A stretch of DNA of 6,975 nt, taken from contig JABDPH010000022.1 in assembly GCA_013042925.1 (NCBI GenBank), positions 1 through 6,975 on the forward strand, written 5' to 3'. Of this stretch, positions 1 through 6,127 are shown piece after piece. Numbering within the stretch: position 1 is the stretch's first letter; every line of letters starts with the position of its first letter. The notes under the pieces are model-generated. The model was not told the DNA's origin. It did no database searches and worked only from the letters and a program-made list of their open reading frames with translations. The position numbers were made by a program, and so were the translations under genes. The DNA comes from Eudoraea sp. Lineage in GTDB: Bacteria > Bacteroidota > Bacteroidia > Flavobacteriales > Flavobacteriaceae.

Positions 1-56
1 GAAGTTTGAAGGGGGAAGGTCGAAGTTGGAAGGTGGATGAGAGATTTGGGAAGAGG
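1..56. repeat. Degenerate 7-base tandem repeat, purine-rich
   Basis: The left edge reads as eight consecutive 7-base units: GAAGTTT, GAAGGGG, GAAGGTC, GAAGTTG, GAAGGTG, GATGAGA, GATTTGG, GAAGAGG. All eight start with GA, six start with GAAG, and the next unit (57-63, ATCTTGG) has lost the pattern. The array is cut by the window edge and probably continues upstream. The + strand has almost no C. It is intergenic: the ATG at 37 lies inside a unit and is not a credible start. Function is unknown. Confidence 0.8.
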
Positions 57-73
57 ATCTTGGGGTATTTTTG
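45..73 (+). promoter_or_regulatory. Bacteroidetes-type promoter for the MFS gene
   Basis: TTTG at 45-48 is followed after 17 bases by TATTTTTG at 66-73, which fits the Bacteroidetes -7 consensus TAnnTTTG at every defined position. Transcription would start near 80, giving a leader of about 70 bases before the ATG at 151. The -33 box sits inside the seventh heptad unit. A weaker alternative is TTG at 60-62 with TATCTTCG at 82-89. This is a motif match only. Confidence 0.5.
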
Positions 74-150
74 AGATATCTTATCTTCGTTGGTTTAAGT
101 TGGATATAATTAGTGAAAATAATATCCTTCCGTATAATCCACCAAACTCA

Positions 151-1407
151 ATGCGTCAGAATAAAGCCCCTTGGTACTTTCTCCTATTACTGATTTTAGC
201 TGGGGAGTCTGTATTTATTCTTCCATTTGTCCTATCAAGGGTGTTTAGGCCAACTGTGCTCGAGGCCTATAGCCTTGACAATGTGGAATTGGGCATATGT
301 TTCACCGTATATGGCATAGTAGCCTTGTTGTCTTATCTTTTCGGAGGACCCCTGGCCGATAAATACCCACCCAGAAAATCGATAGCTGTCGCATTATGGA
401 TGACTGCCCTTGGAGGGTTGGTCTATTCTACTTTTCCCAGCTATACCATATTAAAAATTCTTTATGGTTATTGGGGTTTTACAACCATTTTTATTTTCTG
501 GGCCCCAATGATCAAGGCTACAAGGGTCTGGGGCGGGACTACTTCCCAGGGTAAAGCGTTTGGATTCCTGGACGGTGGACGAGGATTGGTAGGGGCCCTG
601 TTTGGGGTTTTGAGTGTACTTATTTTTTCACTATTTACAAATGCTGAAGTTTCAGAGACAACCCTTTATGAAAGCAAAGAAGCCTTTAAGAATGTAATTT
701 TAGTTTGTTCGGGAATAGTTGTTCTCGTAGGCTTTTTGGTATGGTTCTTTATGAAAATGGATCCAAAAGCAGAAGAAGAGATAATCCTTGATAAAATAAC
801 GATATCTGAAATAAAAGAGGTACTTCGTTTGCCGTCTGTTTGGTTATTGATGATCATTATTTTATGTGCTTATGTAGGCTACAAAATTACAGATGTATTC
901 TCCCTCTATGCCCGGGATGTGATGTTGTATGACCAGGTGCAATCAGCCCAGGTAGGTACTTTTTTGTTGTTCGTCCGCCCTGTCGTTGGAGTATTAATAG
1001 GGATTTTGGCAGACCGTACAGACACTACCTATTGGTTGGTGGTTAGTTTTGTAGTTACAATCTTCGGGTCATTGTTGTTCGCTACGGGTATTATTTCCAA
1101 TTCAACCACAGTATTGTTTTTTACATCTATTTTAATCGTTGCAACCGGAGTTTACGCTGCACGTTCTCTGTACTTCGCGGTAATGGAGAGGGGGCAGATC
1201 CCTCTGGTACTCACGGGTACTGCCGTGGGTGTTATTTCGCTCATAGGATATACCCCGGATATCTTTGCGGGACCGGCAATTGGGGTTCTCCTGGAAAATT
1301 CACCGGGCGCAGTGGGTCATCAGCATGTGTTTTGGCTGCTGGCATTATTTTCATTTATTGGTGGTATCGCTGCCTGGTATTATTTCCGTTTGTATGGAAA
1401 AAAATAG
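151..1407 (+). CDS. MFS transporter, YihN-like
   Basis: This is a 418-residue inner-membrane carrier of the major facilitator superfamily with about twelve hydrophobic segments. The MFS motif A lies between TM2 and TM3 (residues 65-77, GGPLADKYPPRKS), with a partial copy (GILADRT) in the second half. A conserved block at residues 117-145 contains WAP, an Arg at 125 and the stretch QGKAFGFLDGGRG. The charged cytoplasmic loop between the two six-helix halves is about residues 201-228. The QG..G...GGRG block and the late TGTAVGVISLIGYTPDIF segment recall YihN-like and NarK-like transporters, but the substrate cannot be read from the sequence. The reading frame is open back to 37, but ATG 151 is preferred: it starts just before TM1, and the best promoter lies downstream of 37. 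No clear terminator follows; the next gene begins 148 bases on. Confidence 0.93.
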   Translation: MRQNKAPWYFLLLLILAGESVFILPFVLSRVFRPTVLEAYSLDNVELGICFTVYGIVALLSYLFGGPLADKYPPRKSIAVALWMTALGGLVYSTFPSYTILKILYGYWGFTTIFIFWAPMIKATRVWGGTTSQGKAFGFLDGGRGLVGALFGVLSVLIFSLFTNAEVSETTLYESKEAFKNVILVCSGIVVLVGFLVWFFMKMDPKAEEEIILDKITISEIKEVLRLPSVWLLMIIILCAYVGYKITDVFSLYARDVMLYDQVQSAQVGTFLLFVRPVVGVLIGILADRTDTTYWLVVSFVVTIFGSLLFATGIISNSTTVLFFTSILIVATGVYAARSLYFAVMERGQIPLVLTGTAVGVISLIGYTPDIFAGPAIGVLLENSPGAVGHQHVFWLLALFSFIGGIAAWYYFRLYGKK

Positions 1408-1555
1408 CGTATTTGAGGTGACCGATAAAAGGAATCAACTCTCCTGGCATCAGTAATACTGCATACTCCGTTGGTGCTTATTCATATATCGAATAATTCT
1501 TTATTATAAATTTTGTAACTTCTATAGCACTTATTAACCAATCAATTATAAAATT

Positions 1556-2077
1556 ATGAGAGCGAAGTTGACATTTACGCTGATTACTATTTTGGGGATA
1601 TTAATACTCGGATGCAAACAAAAAGAACAAAAAGTTGAAGTTGAGGAGGTAAAAATTGACCTTGTTAATGATGAATTTCCGGAGTCAAAAGAAGCCATTA
1701 AGAAGACTATGGACAGCATTGCCCAAAGTGTTAAGGATGGAGATATTGACAGACTGATTTCATTCCATGCCTACAGCCCGAAGTTCACTGAATTTAAAAA
1801 TGGAGAACCAAGAAATGGTGGCGAAGAAAATGAAGAATTTGAAAGAAATATATTTGGCTCTGTAACCGAAGTTGTAAAATTTGATATGAATGACATGAAA
1901 GTCGCTGTATACGGTGATGTGGCCAATGTAACCCTGCATTCCGATTTTCATTTAAAATTTGGAGAAGACCTGACCGTTGTTAATGATCAAATTTCACTTT
2001 TATTTGTGAATACAAAGAATGGCTGGAGGATAGTCCATGAACATCATTCTCCTTTAAAAAAAGAAGAAAATGAATAA
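1556..2077 (+). CDS. NTF2/SnoaL-like lipoprotein
   Basis: This is a 173-residue secreted lipoprotein. Residues 1-19 form a lipoprotein signal peptide with basic Arg2 and Lys4, a hydrophobic core, and the lipobox ILGC with the acylated Cys at 20. An acidic and basic linker (about 21-45) leads into a domain of about 120 residues with the NTF2-like pattern: an opening helix (SKEAIKKTMDSIAQSVKDGDIDRLISFHA), alternating strands, and a closing strand GWRIVHEHHS (Trp157, His161, His163, His164), typical of DUF4440/SnoaL-like proteins. That fold includes ligand-binding proteins, enzymes and inactive binding modules, so no reaction can be assigned. The protein is probably anchored on a membrane and facing away from the cytoplasm. 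An A-rich stretch precedes the ATG, as often seen in Bacteroidetes; a possible -7 box (TA then TTTG, 1507-1515) has a spacer one base too long and no good -33 partner. A strong terminator 31 bases after the stop ends the unit. Confidence 0.86.
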   Translation: MRAKLTFTLITILGILILGCKQKEQKVEVEEVKIDLVNDEFPESKEAIKKTMDSIAQSVKDGDIDRLISFHAYSPKFTEFKNGEPRNGGEENEEFERNIFGSVTEVVKFDMNDMKVAVYGDVANVTLHSDFHLKFGEDLTVVNDQISLLFVNTKNGWRIVHEHHSPLKKEENE

Positions 2078-2108
2078 CTTTCTGAAAAAACTCGTATTAA
2101 AACAACCT

Positions 2109-2137
2109 AAGCGCAAGTTCATCTCTTGCGCTTTTTT
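2109..2137 (+). terminator. Intrinsic terminator after the NTF2-like lipoprotein
   Basis: A perfect 9-bp stem (AAGCGCAAG at 2109-2117 with CTTGCGCTT at 2125-2133) closes a 7-base loop and runs into six consecutive T at 2132-2137. The stem has five G:C pairs. It begins 31 bases after the stop codon and ends the upstream transcript. Confidence 0.9.
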
Positions 2138-2350
2138 ATGCATTGTTAAGCAAATTGTAATAGGTACAAAATCTCGACTTTTAATACACAAAAACCTTAC
2201 ATAAAGTTATGCGGAAGCATAATTTTTAGATGATTGCCACCCCTCCCCCTTAACGCGAGTACTACAAAACCAAAGCGCTCAAATTAAATTTAAGTACTAA
2301 TATATCAGGTTTGGAATCTAAAACGGTATCTCGCAGTATTGACGAATTAC
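2138..2350. other. Non-coding stretch without a recognisable gene
   Basis: Together with its flanks this is the longest gene-free interval (2078-2433). It holds the hairpin at 2203-2227, a C-rich patch at 2237-2249 (five C, four C and two C runs separated by single bases), and a 10-base AT palindrome TTAAATTTAA near 2285. Short ORFs on both strands here have no recognisable protein features. Confidence 0.6.
2203..2227 (+). terminator. Terminator-like hairpin with GGAA tetraloop
   Basis: The core is a perfect 6-bp inverted repeat, TTATGC (2207-2212) and GCATAA (2217-2222), around the GNRA-type loop GGAA. It extends to a 10-bp stem through one G:U and three A:U pairs (2203-2206 with 2223-2226), and the right arm ends in five T. 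The stem is AT-rich with only two G:C pairs, so it would be weaker than the terminator 66 bases upstream. It could be a back-up terminator, the 3' end of a small RNA, or chance. Confidence 0.45.
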
Positions 2351-2378
2351 TTGTTCTTATAATTAATTTATATCTTTT
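2351..2378 (+). promoter_or_regulatory. Candidate upstream promoter of the FlgO-TPR gene
   Basis: TTG at 2351-2353 is followed after 17 bases by TATCTTTT at 2371-2378, matching the Bacteroidetes -7 consensus TAnnTTTG except for the last base. Transcription would begin near 2385, giving a leader of about 50 bases that contains the inverted repeat at 2390-2401. Confidence 0.35.
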
Positions 2379-2388
2379 ACCACATAAA

Positions 2389-2415
2389 TTGCCACATGGC
2401 ATTTTTGTATTTTTG
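2389..2415 (+). promoter_or_regulatory. Candidate proximal promoter of the FlgO-TPR gene
   Basis: TATTTTTG at 2408-2415 is an exact TAnnTTTG match. Its possible -33 partner is TTG at 2389-2391 with a 16-base spacer, slightly shorter than usual. Transcription would start near 2421, leaving a leader of only about a dozen bases before the ATG at 2434. An inverted repeat fills much of the spacer. Confidence 0.35.
2390..2401. repeat. Inverted repeat TGCCA-CA-TGGCA, possible operator
   Basis: Two 5-base arms, TGCCA and TGGCA, flank two central bases; after one mismatch the symmetry continues with AAA on the left and TTT on the right (2386-2405). The element sits between the boxes of the proximal promoter candidate and just after the expected start of the upstream one, a position suited to a regulator site. 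Twelve bases of symmetry is short and could be chance. Confidence 0.3.
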
Positions 2416-2433
2416 AAAGCCAACCGAGTGTAA

Positions 2434-4176
2434 ATGAAATTCAATGAATATTTTAATGAACTAAAGAGGCGGAACGTTATTAAGTCGGCTATAGCTTATT
2501 TGGTTGTAGCCTGGTTAATTACACAGGTTCTCTCTACCGTTCTGCCGGCTTTCGGAGCCCCAAATTATCTGCTTAAATGGTCTTTGGTAATATTGGCTAT
2601 TGGTTTTCCAATATGGCTAATTCTGGCCTGGGTATATGAATTTACCCCGGAGGGAATTAAGAAAACAATTGATGTTGAACCTGGTAAGTCCATTACTACT
2701 AAAACAGGTTCTCGCCTTAATAAGCTTATCATTACTACCCTTACATTAGCCATAATTGTACTTTTAGTTGATCGCTTCACCAGAGACTCTGCAGAAGTAG
2801 TTGAGTTTGGGAATAAATCTATAGCAGTCATGGCCTTTGCCGATATGAGCCCTAAACAAGACCATGAATATTTCTCCGATGGCATTAGTGAAGAATTATT
2901 GAATCTTTTGGCCAAGATACCGGAGCTCAAGGTGATAAGCCGCACCTCTTCATTTTCATATAAGGGAAAGGATGCTAAAGCAACGGAGATAGGAAATGAG
3001 CTTAAAGTTTCGCACATATTGGAGGGCAGTATACGCAAAGCGGGGAATATGATACGTGTAACAGCCCAATTGATCAATACCAGTGATGGTTCTCACGAGT
3101 GGTCACATACCTTTGACCGGGAATTAGACAGTATTTTTAAGATTCAGGATGAGATTGCAGCCGAGGTCAGCAGAGAATTAAAAATATCGATGTTGGGTCA
3201 GGAATTTAAATCTCAGTCAATTGATCCAGAGGCCTATAATTTATATCTTCAGGCCAATCACTTAATTAATCTAAATACAAAAAACGCATATATTGAGGCC
3301 GAATCCAAAGTAAAAGAATCCATTGCCCTCGATTCAAGTTATGCGCCTTCATGGCGTTTACTTGCGGGAATATATAATACCGGTACCTACAATTTTAGTA
3401 TTCGCGAACCAAAACAAGGGATTTCTTTAGGATTAGATGCGGCATATAAGGCGGTTGATCTAGATCCTGATTCGGGTTATGCCTATGCTACTTTAGCGAG
3501 TTTGCAAGATCTTAATTGGGACTTTGAGGAATCATCTAAAAACATGAACAAGGCTCTCGAATTAATACCTAATGACGGTATAATAATGGGTACTGCTGCG
3601 AATATGGCCTTCGGTGATCTGGAGAAGTCTGTTGATTTACTGAAGAAGGCAATAGAAGTAGACCCATTGGTTTACGCTAATTATTTTAATCTGGGGCATT
3701 CATATTACAGGATGAATCGCCTGGAAGAGGCTGAAAAGGCGTTTAATACGTTCGAGTTATATTATCCTGGCTGGGAAATATTGCATTATATGATAGCGAA
3801 AATTCGATTAGCTCAGGGAAGAAATGATGAAGCACTTGCAGAAATAGAACAGGAAAAACATAAGTTTTTCAGCCTTTATGGTCGTAATTTTATCCTTTAT
3901 GCTATGGGTCGCAAGACAGAAGCGGATAAATTGTTTACTGAATTCCTGGAGAAATACAGCGCTACTGACCCCGCCAATACTGCAGATCTTTATGCGTTTA
4001 GAGGTAACTATGACCAGTCTTTTAAATGGTTAAACAAAGCCTTAGAGGCAAAGGATCCTGTTTTACTTGAGGCACTCACCTATCCAACATTCAAAGCTAT
4101 GTACAGCGATACGCGTTGGAAGGATTTTATACATAAAATTGGATTGCCTGAAAATCATGGATATCCGTTAAATTAG
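2434..4176 (+). CDS. Membrane-anchored FlgO/TolB-N domain and TPR protein
   Basis: This is a 580-residue protein of the TolB-N-like (FlgO-like) class. It opens with a conserved amphipathic start (FNELKRRNV), then TM1 (about 18-37), TM2 (47-67) ending in the family signature WVYEFTPEGIK, and TM3 (97-113). The FlgO/TolB-N-like domain follows at about 128-250, with KSIAVMAFADMS, EYFSDGISEELLNLLAKIPELKVISRTSSF, HILEGSIRKAGN and the closing FDRELDSIFKIQDEIA. From about 265 to the end there are TPR-type helical pairs, such as the segments ending ALDSSYAP, DLDPDSGYAY and EVDPLVYANYF. In many relatives a winged-helix or adenylate/guanylate cyclase domain precedes this unit; here it is absent, so the protein has no visible catalytic or DNA-binding part and probably acts as a scaffold or sensor with a soluble TPR region. 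The ATG follows directly after an in-frame TAA, so the start is firm. Its biological role is unknown. Confidence 0.94.
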   Translation: MKFNEYFNELKRRNVIKSAIAYLVVAWLITQVLSTVLPAFGAPNYLLKWSLVILAIGFPIWLILAWVYEFTPEGIKKTIDVEPGKSITTKTGSRLNKLIITTLTLAIIVLLVDRFTRDSAEVVEFGNKSIAVMAFADMSPKQDHEYFSDGISEELLNLLAKIPELKVISRTSSFSYKGKDAKATEIGNELKVSHILEGSIRKAGNMIRVTAQLINTSDGSHEWSHTFDRELDSIFKIQDEIAAEVSRELKISMLGQEFKSQSIDPEAYNLYLQANHLINLNTKNAYIEAESKVKESIALDSSYAPSWRLLAGIYNTGTYNFSIREPKQGISLGLDAAYKAVDLDPDSGYAYATLASLQDLNWDFEESSKNMNKALELIPNDGIIMGTAANMAFGDLEKSVDLLKKAIEVDPLVYANYFNLGHSYYRMNRLEEAEKAFNTFELYYPGWEILHYMIAKIRLAQGRNDEALAEIEQEKHKFFSLYGRNFILYAMGRKTEADKLFTEFLEKYSATDPANTADLYAFRGNYDQSFKWLNKALEAKDPVLLEALTYPTFKAMYSDTRWKDFIHKIGLPENHGYPLN

Positions 4177-4232
4177 TGAACGCCTTTTTGAGAGTATCCA
4201 AGTCTGTGACAGTGCCAGTACTAATCTTCTTA

Positions 4233-4263
4233 TTGCCTAAACTTAAGGAATACACTACCTTGC
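4233..4263 (+). promoter_or_regulatory. Candidate promoter of the lipid kinase gene
   Basis: TTG at 4233-4235 is followed after 20 bases by TACCTTGC at 4256-4263, a near match to the Bacteroidetes TAnnTTTG box with one T fewer. The box ends only four bases before the ATG at 4268, so a transcript started from it would have almost no leader. No other promoter-like pair is visible in the 91-base gap. Confidence 0.4.
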
Positions 4264-4267
4264 TCTT

Positions 4268-5185
4268 ATGAACATTGTGTTTGTAATCAACAACAAAAAC
4301 AACCGCCTGGCAAAAGTACTCCCAAGACTTCGCAAATACTGTCGAGAAATACATTTGGGCAGTGTGCAGTTCATAATCACCCAAAGGAAAAAGCACGCCA
4401 TTGAGCTAGCCAGGAAGGTTACTGAAAAAGGCTGTGATTATATGGTTGCCGTTGGAGGTGATGGCACCCTTAACGAAGTTATCAATGGCATGCTGCAAAG
4501 TAACATTCCCACTAATGAATACCCTACAATAGGGCTGCTACCGCTTGGCTCGGCCAATGATTTTGCCAGAACGGCTGGCATCTCCAATTCTATAGAAGCA
4601 CTGATTGAATTGATTCAATCAAATTCCTCTAAAAAGATAGACCTAGGAAAAATAATAATACAGCAGACCAGGGAAACCCGGTATTTCATCAATATAGCCG
4701 GAATTGGGCTTGGCGCAGAAATAGCGCAGAATCTGGAACAATCATCAAGTGTGTTAGGTCCTGGCTTCAATTACTTCAGGCACATTATAAAAGGGTTTCT
4801 CAGCTATGCTAAAAAAGAGGTAAGTTGCACAAGCAGTGCGTGGCAATGGAAGGGCAGGTTGTTGCAAATGACCGTGGCCAACGGACGTTACTTTGGTAAT
4901 GCCATCTGTATTGCCCCTGATGCCAGAATTACTGACGGACTGTTTCAGGTTTCTATCTTCGGGGATTTGAGCATTTGGGACTATCTAAAAAACTACGGTA
5001 ATTTAAAAAAAGGAGTGAAAATAAACCTTCCACAGGTTTGCTACCATAATACCCGGGAAGTATTGCTTCAAAGTACCGATTCCTGCAGTATAGAGGCTGA
5101 TGGAGAGTATGTGGGTCTTGCCCCGGCAGTCATAACGATATTGCCAAAAGCTATCTCCTTTTTAATGCCGCCCGATGTCCAATAA
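4268..5185 (+). CDS. Diacylglycerol kinase family lipid kinase
   Basis: This is a 305-residue cytoplasmic or membrane-associated lipid kinase of the DagK/YegS/BmrU family, which transfers phosphate from ATP to a lipid hydroxyl such as that of diacylglycerol. The N-terminal domain carries the nucleotide-binding signature VAVGGDGTLNEVING (residues 60-74, GGDGT at 63-67) and the second signature GLLPLGSANDFAR (89-101), where relatives usually have GTGNDFAR. The C-terminal beta-sandwich contains FINIAGIGLGAEIA, ANGRYFGNAICIAPDARITDGLFQV, and the closing EADGEYVG (276-283), matching the conserved DGE motif near the catalytic site. The N-terminal NPxSG-like motif is altered to INNKNNR. Length is typical for the family. 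The true lipid substrate cannot be told from sequence. The gene stands alone: 91 bases after the FlgO-TPR gene and 109 before the DinB gene. Confidence 0.94.
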   Translation: MNIVFVINNKNNRLAKVLPRLRKYCREIHLGSVQFIITQRKKHAIELARKVTEKGCDYMVAVGGDGTLNEVINGMLQSNIPTNEYPTIGLLPLGSANDFARTAGISNSIEALIELIQSNSSKKIDLGKIIIQQTRETRYFINIAGIGLGAEIAQNLEQSSSVLGPGFNYFRHIIKGFLSYAKKEVSCTSSAWQWKGRLLQMTVANGRYFGNAICIAPDARITDGLFQVSIFGDLSIWDYLKNYGNLKKGVKINLPQVCYHNTREVLLQSTDSCSIEADGEYVGLAPAVITILPKAISFLMPPDVQ

Positions 5186-5208
5186 CATCTTACGCTTTGT
5201 TATTTTTT
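5181..5208 (+). terminator. Weak terminator-like hairpin overlapping the kinase stop codon
   Basis: AATAACA (5181-5187) pairs with TGTTATT (5198-5204) around a 10-base loop and runs into six T at 5203-5208. The left arm contains the stop codon TAA (5183-5185). Only one of seven pairs is G:C, so the stem is weak; the T run makes it a candidate end for the kinase transcript. Confidence 0.35.
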
Positions 5209-5294
5209 AAAGTATCTTTACTCCTCAAGTGACTTCCTTAATTTGGCCTGTAGCCAGTTTTAAAGAAAACTCCACTAGTATAAAAAAACTCATT

Positions 5295-5858
5295 ATGAAA
5301 CCCATTAAAAAAGTAATCTCCTTAGTCGTTCTATGTTTTTCAATTTCATTGGTGAACGCGCAATATGAAATTAAACCGGAAGAAGGATATACACCTCAAA
5401 TTGGTATTATGGTGGATATGCTCGAGGATCTAAAAAATCGTATTTCAGACATGACCCGGGATTTAAACCAGGAGGAAACCGATTACCTGTTCGACGATAA
5501 GGCCAATAGTATTGGAGCCATGCTAATGCATATAATAGCCACCGAATCATATACCCATGTGGAAACTCTAGCAAAACGCAGTTGGACGGATGAAGAAGGG
5601 GAATTTTGGGGAATCGCAGGTGGTTTGGGAGCAGAATCGAGAGACAAAATCAAAGGGAAACCGATACAATATTATTTGCAACTCTGGGATCAGGTTCGGT
5701 CAAAAACACTCGAAGGTCTTAAAGCCAAAGATGATGCATGGTTTGCAGCAAATATAGATGAGGGTATCAACAACCATTGGGCATGGTTTCATGTTTTAGA
5801 GCATTCTGCCAGTCATATGGGCCAAATAGCACTGGTACAAAGCAGACTCCCCGAGTAA
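5295..5858 (+). CDS. Exported DinB-family protein
   Basis: This is a 187-residue DinB/YfiT-like four-helix-bundle protein with an export signal. Residues 1-22 are a signal peptide: basic start (Lys2, Lys5, Lys6), hydrophobic core, and the cleavage pattern VNA-Q. The mature protein shows the family's three metal-ligand histidines: His79 in GAMLMHIIATE, and His170 and His174 in EHSASHMGQIALVQSRLP, the C-terminal helix signature. Related proteins include metal-dependent thiol transferases, but most are uncharacterised, so the reaction is unknown. Most DinB proteins are cytoplasmic; this one should work in the periplasm or outside. The frame is open back to a GTG at 5229, but ATG 5295 places the signal peptide at the N-terminus and is preceded by an A-rich stretch. 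A TATCTTTA box at 5213-5220 could be its -7 element, but the nearest TTTG (5196-5199) is only 13 bases away. Confidence 0.9.
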   Translation: MKPIKKVISLVVLCFSISLVNAQYEIKPEEGYTPQIGIMVDMLEDLKNRISDMTRDLNQEETDYLFDDKANSIGAMLMHIIATESYTHVETLAKRSWTDEEGEFWGIAGGLGAESRDKIKGKPIQYYLQLWDQVRSKTLEGLKAKDDAWFAANIDEGINNHWAWFHVLEHSASHMGQIALVQSRLPE

Positions 5859-5985
5859 TCATTATTTTCTACACATTGCGCAACATCTATACGAAACTCT
5901 GGCTCATCATAGATTAAACATTGATCCGGCACAGCAACGGCACTACTTCTTTGCATAGGCTGGCATCTCATAAATATTAAGTCCC

Positions 5986-6031
5986 TCCTACCCCATTCCA
6001 ACTGAAAAGTTTTACCTGGTAGGAATTGGAA
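5986..6031 (+). other. Possible folded RNA element before the sulfatase gene
   Basis: TCCTACC (5986-5992) is complementary to GGTAGGA (6018-6024), a perfect 7-bp stem. Inside it AACT and AGTT (6000-6003, 6008-6011) form a short stem with a GAAA tetraloop. Alternatively TTCCAA (5996-6001) can pair with TTGGAA (6026-6031), which interleaves with the first stem as a pseudoknot would but competes with the tetraloop hairpin. It does not match a riboswitch or RNA family I know, and lies about 100 bases before the sulfatase start. The rest of the gap (5859-6127) holds no recognisable gene. Confidence 0.3.
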
Positions 6032-6127
6032 CGTGAAATTTGTATTTTGGATTTACACCACCGCACTTATGAATAGCCAGGTCAGTTGTTCTCAAGCATG
6101 AATACTAATATCCCGTAAACACAGGTG

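Noticed and set aside
37..150. N-terminal extension of the MFS gene from ATG 37
   Set aside because: The first 38 codons lie in the heptad repeat and promoter region, encode no transporter-like sequence, and the -33/-7 boxes lie downstream of 37.
2070..2203. Short plus-strand frame starting at the end of the lipoprotein gene
   Set aside because: It reads straight through the strong terminator hairpin and encodes a Lys-rich peptide without features.
2262..2444. 60-codon minus-strand ORF in the large gap
   Set aside because: It covers the promoter region of the FlgO-TPR gene and has no domain, signal or start context.
2565..3077. 170-codon ORF on the minus strand
   Set aside because: It is wholly antisense to the FlgO/TolB-N coding region, which has strong family motifs; the minus-strand protein resembles nothing I recognise.
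4204..4212. Short palindrome CTGT-G-ACAG in the gap before the lipid kinase
   Set aside because: Nine bases of symmetry with no positional link to the promoter is within chance.
4127..4396. 89-codon minus-strand ORF spanning the gap before the lipid kinase
   Set aside because: Its middle looks superficially protein-like, but it overlaps the ends of two well-supported genes and the only promoter candidate, and has no start signal or domain.
5229..5294. GTG start for the DinB gene
   Set aside because: It would put 22 non-signal residues before a clear signal peptide that begins at ATG 5295.
5813..6001. 62-codon minus-strand ORF and a plus-strand open stretch (5830-5955) after the DinB gene
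   Set aside because: Neither has recognisable features or a convincing start; the plus-strand stretch begins inside the DinB gene in another frame and lacks an ATG.
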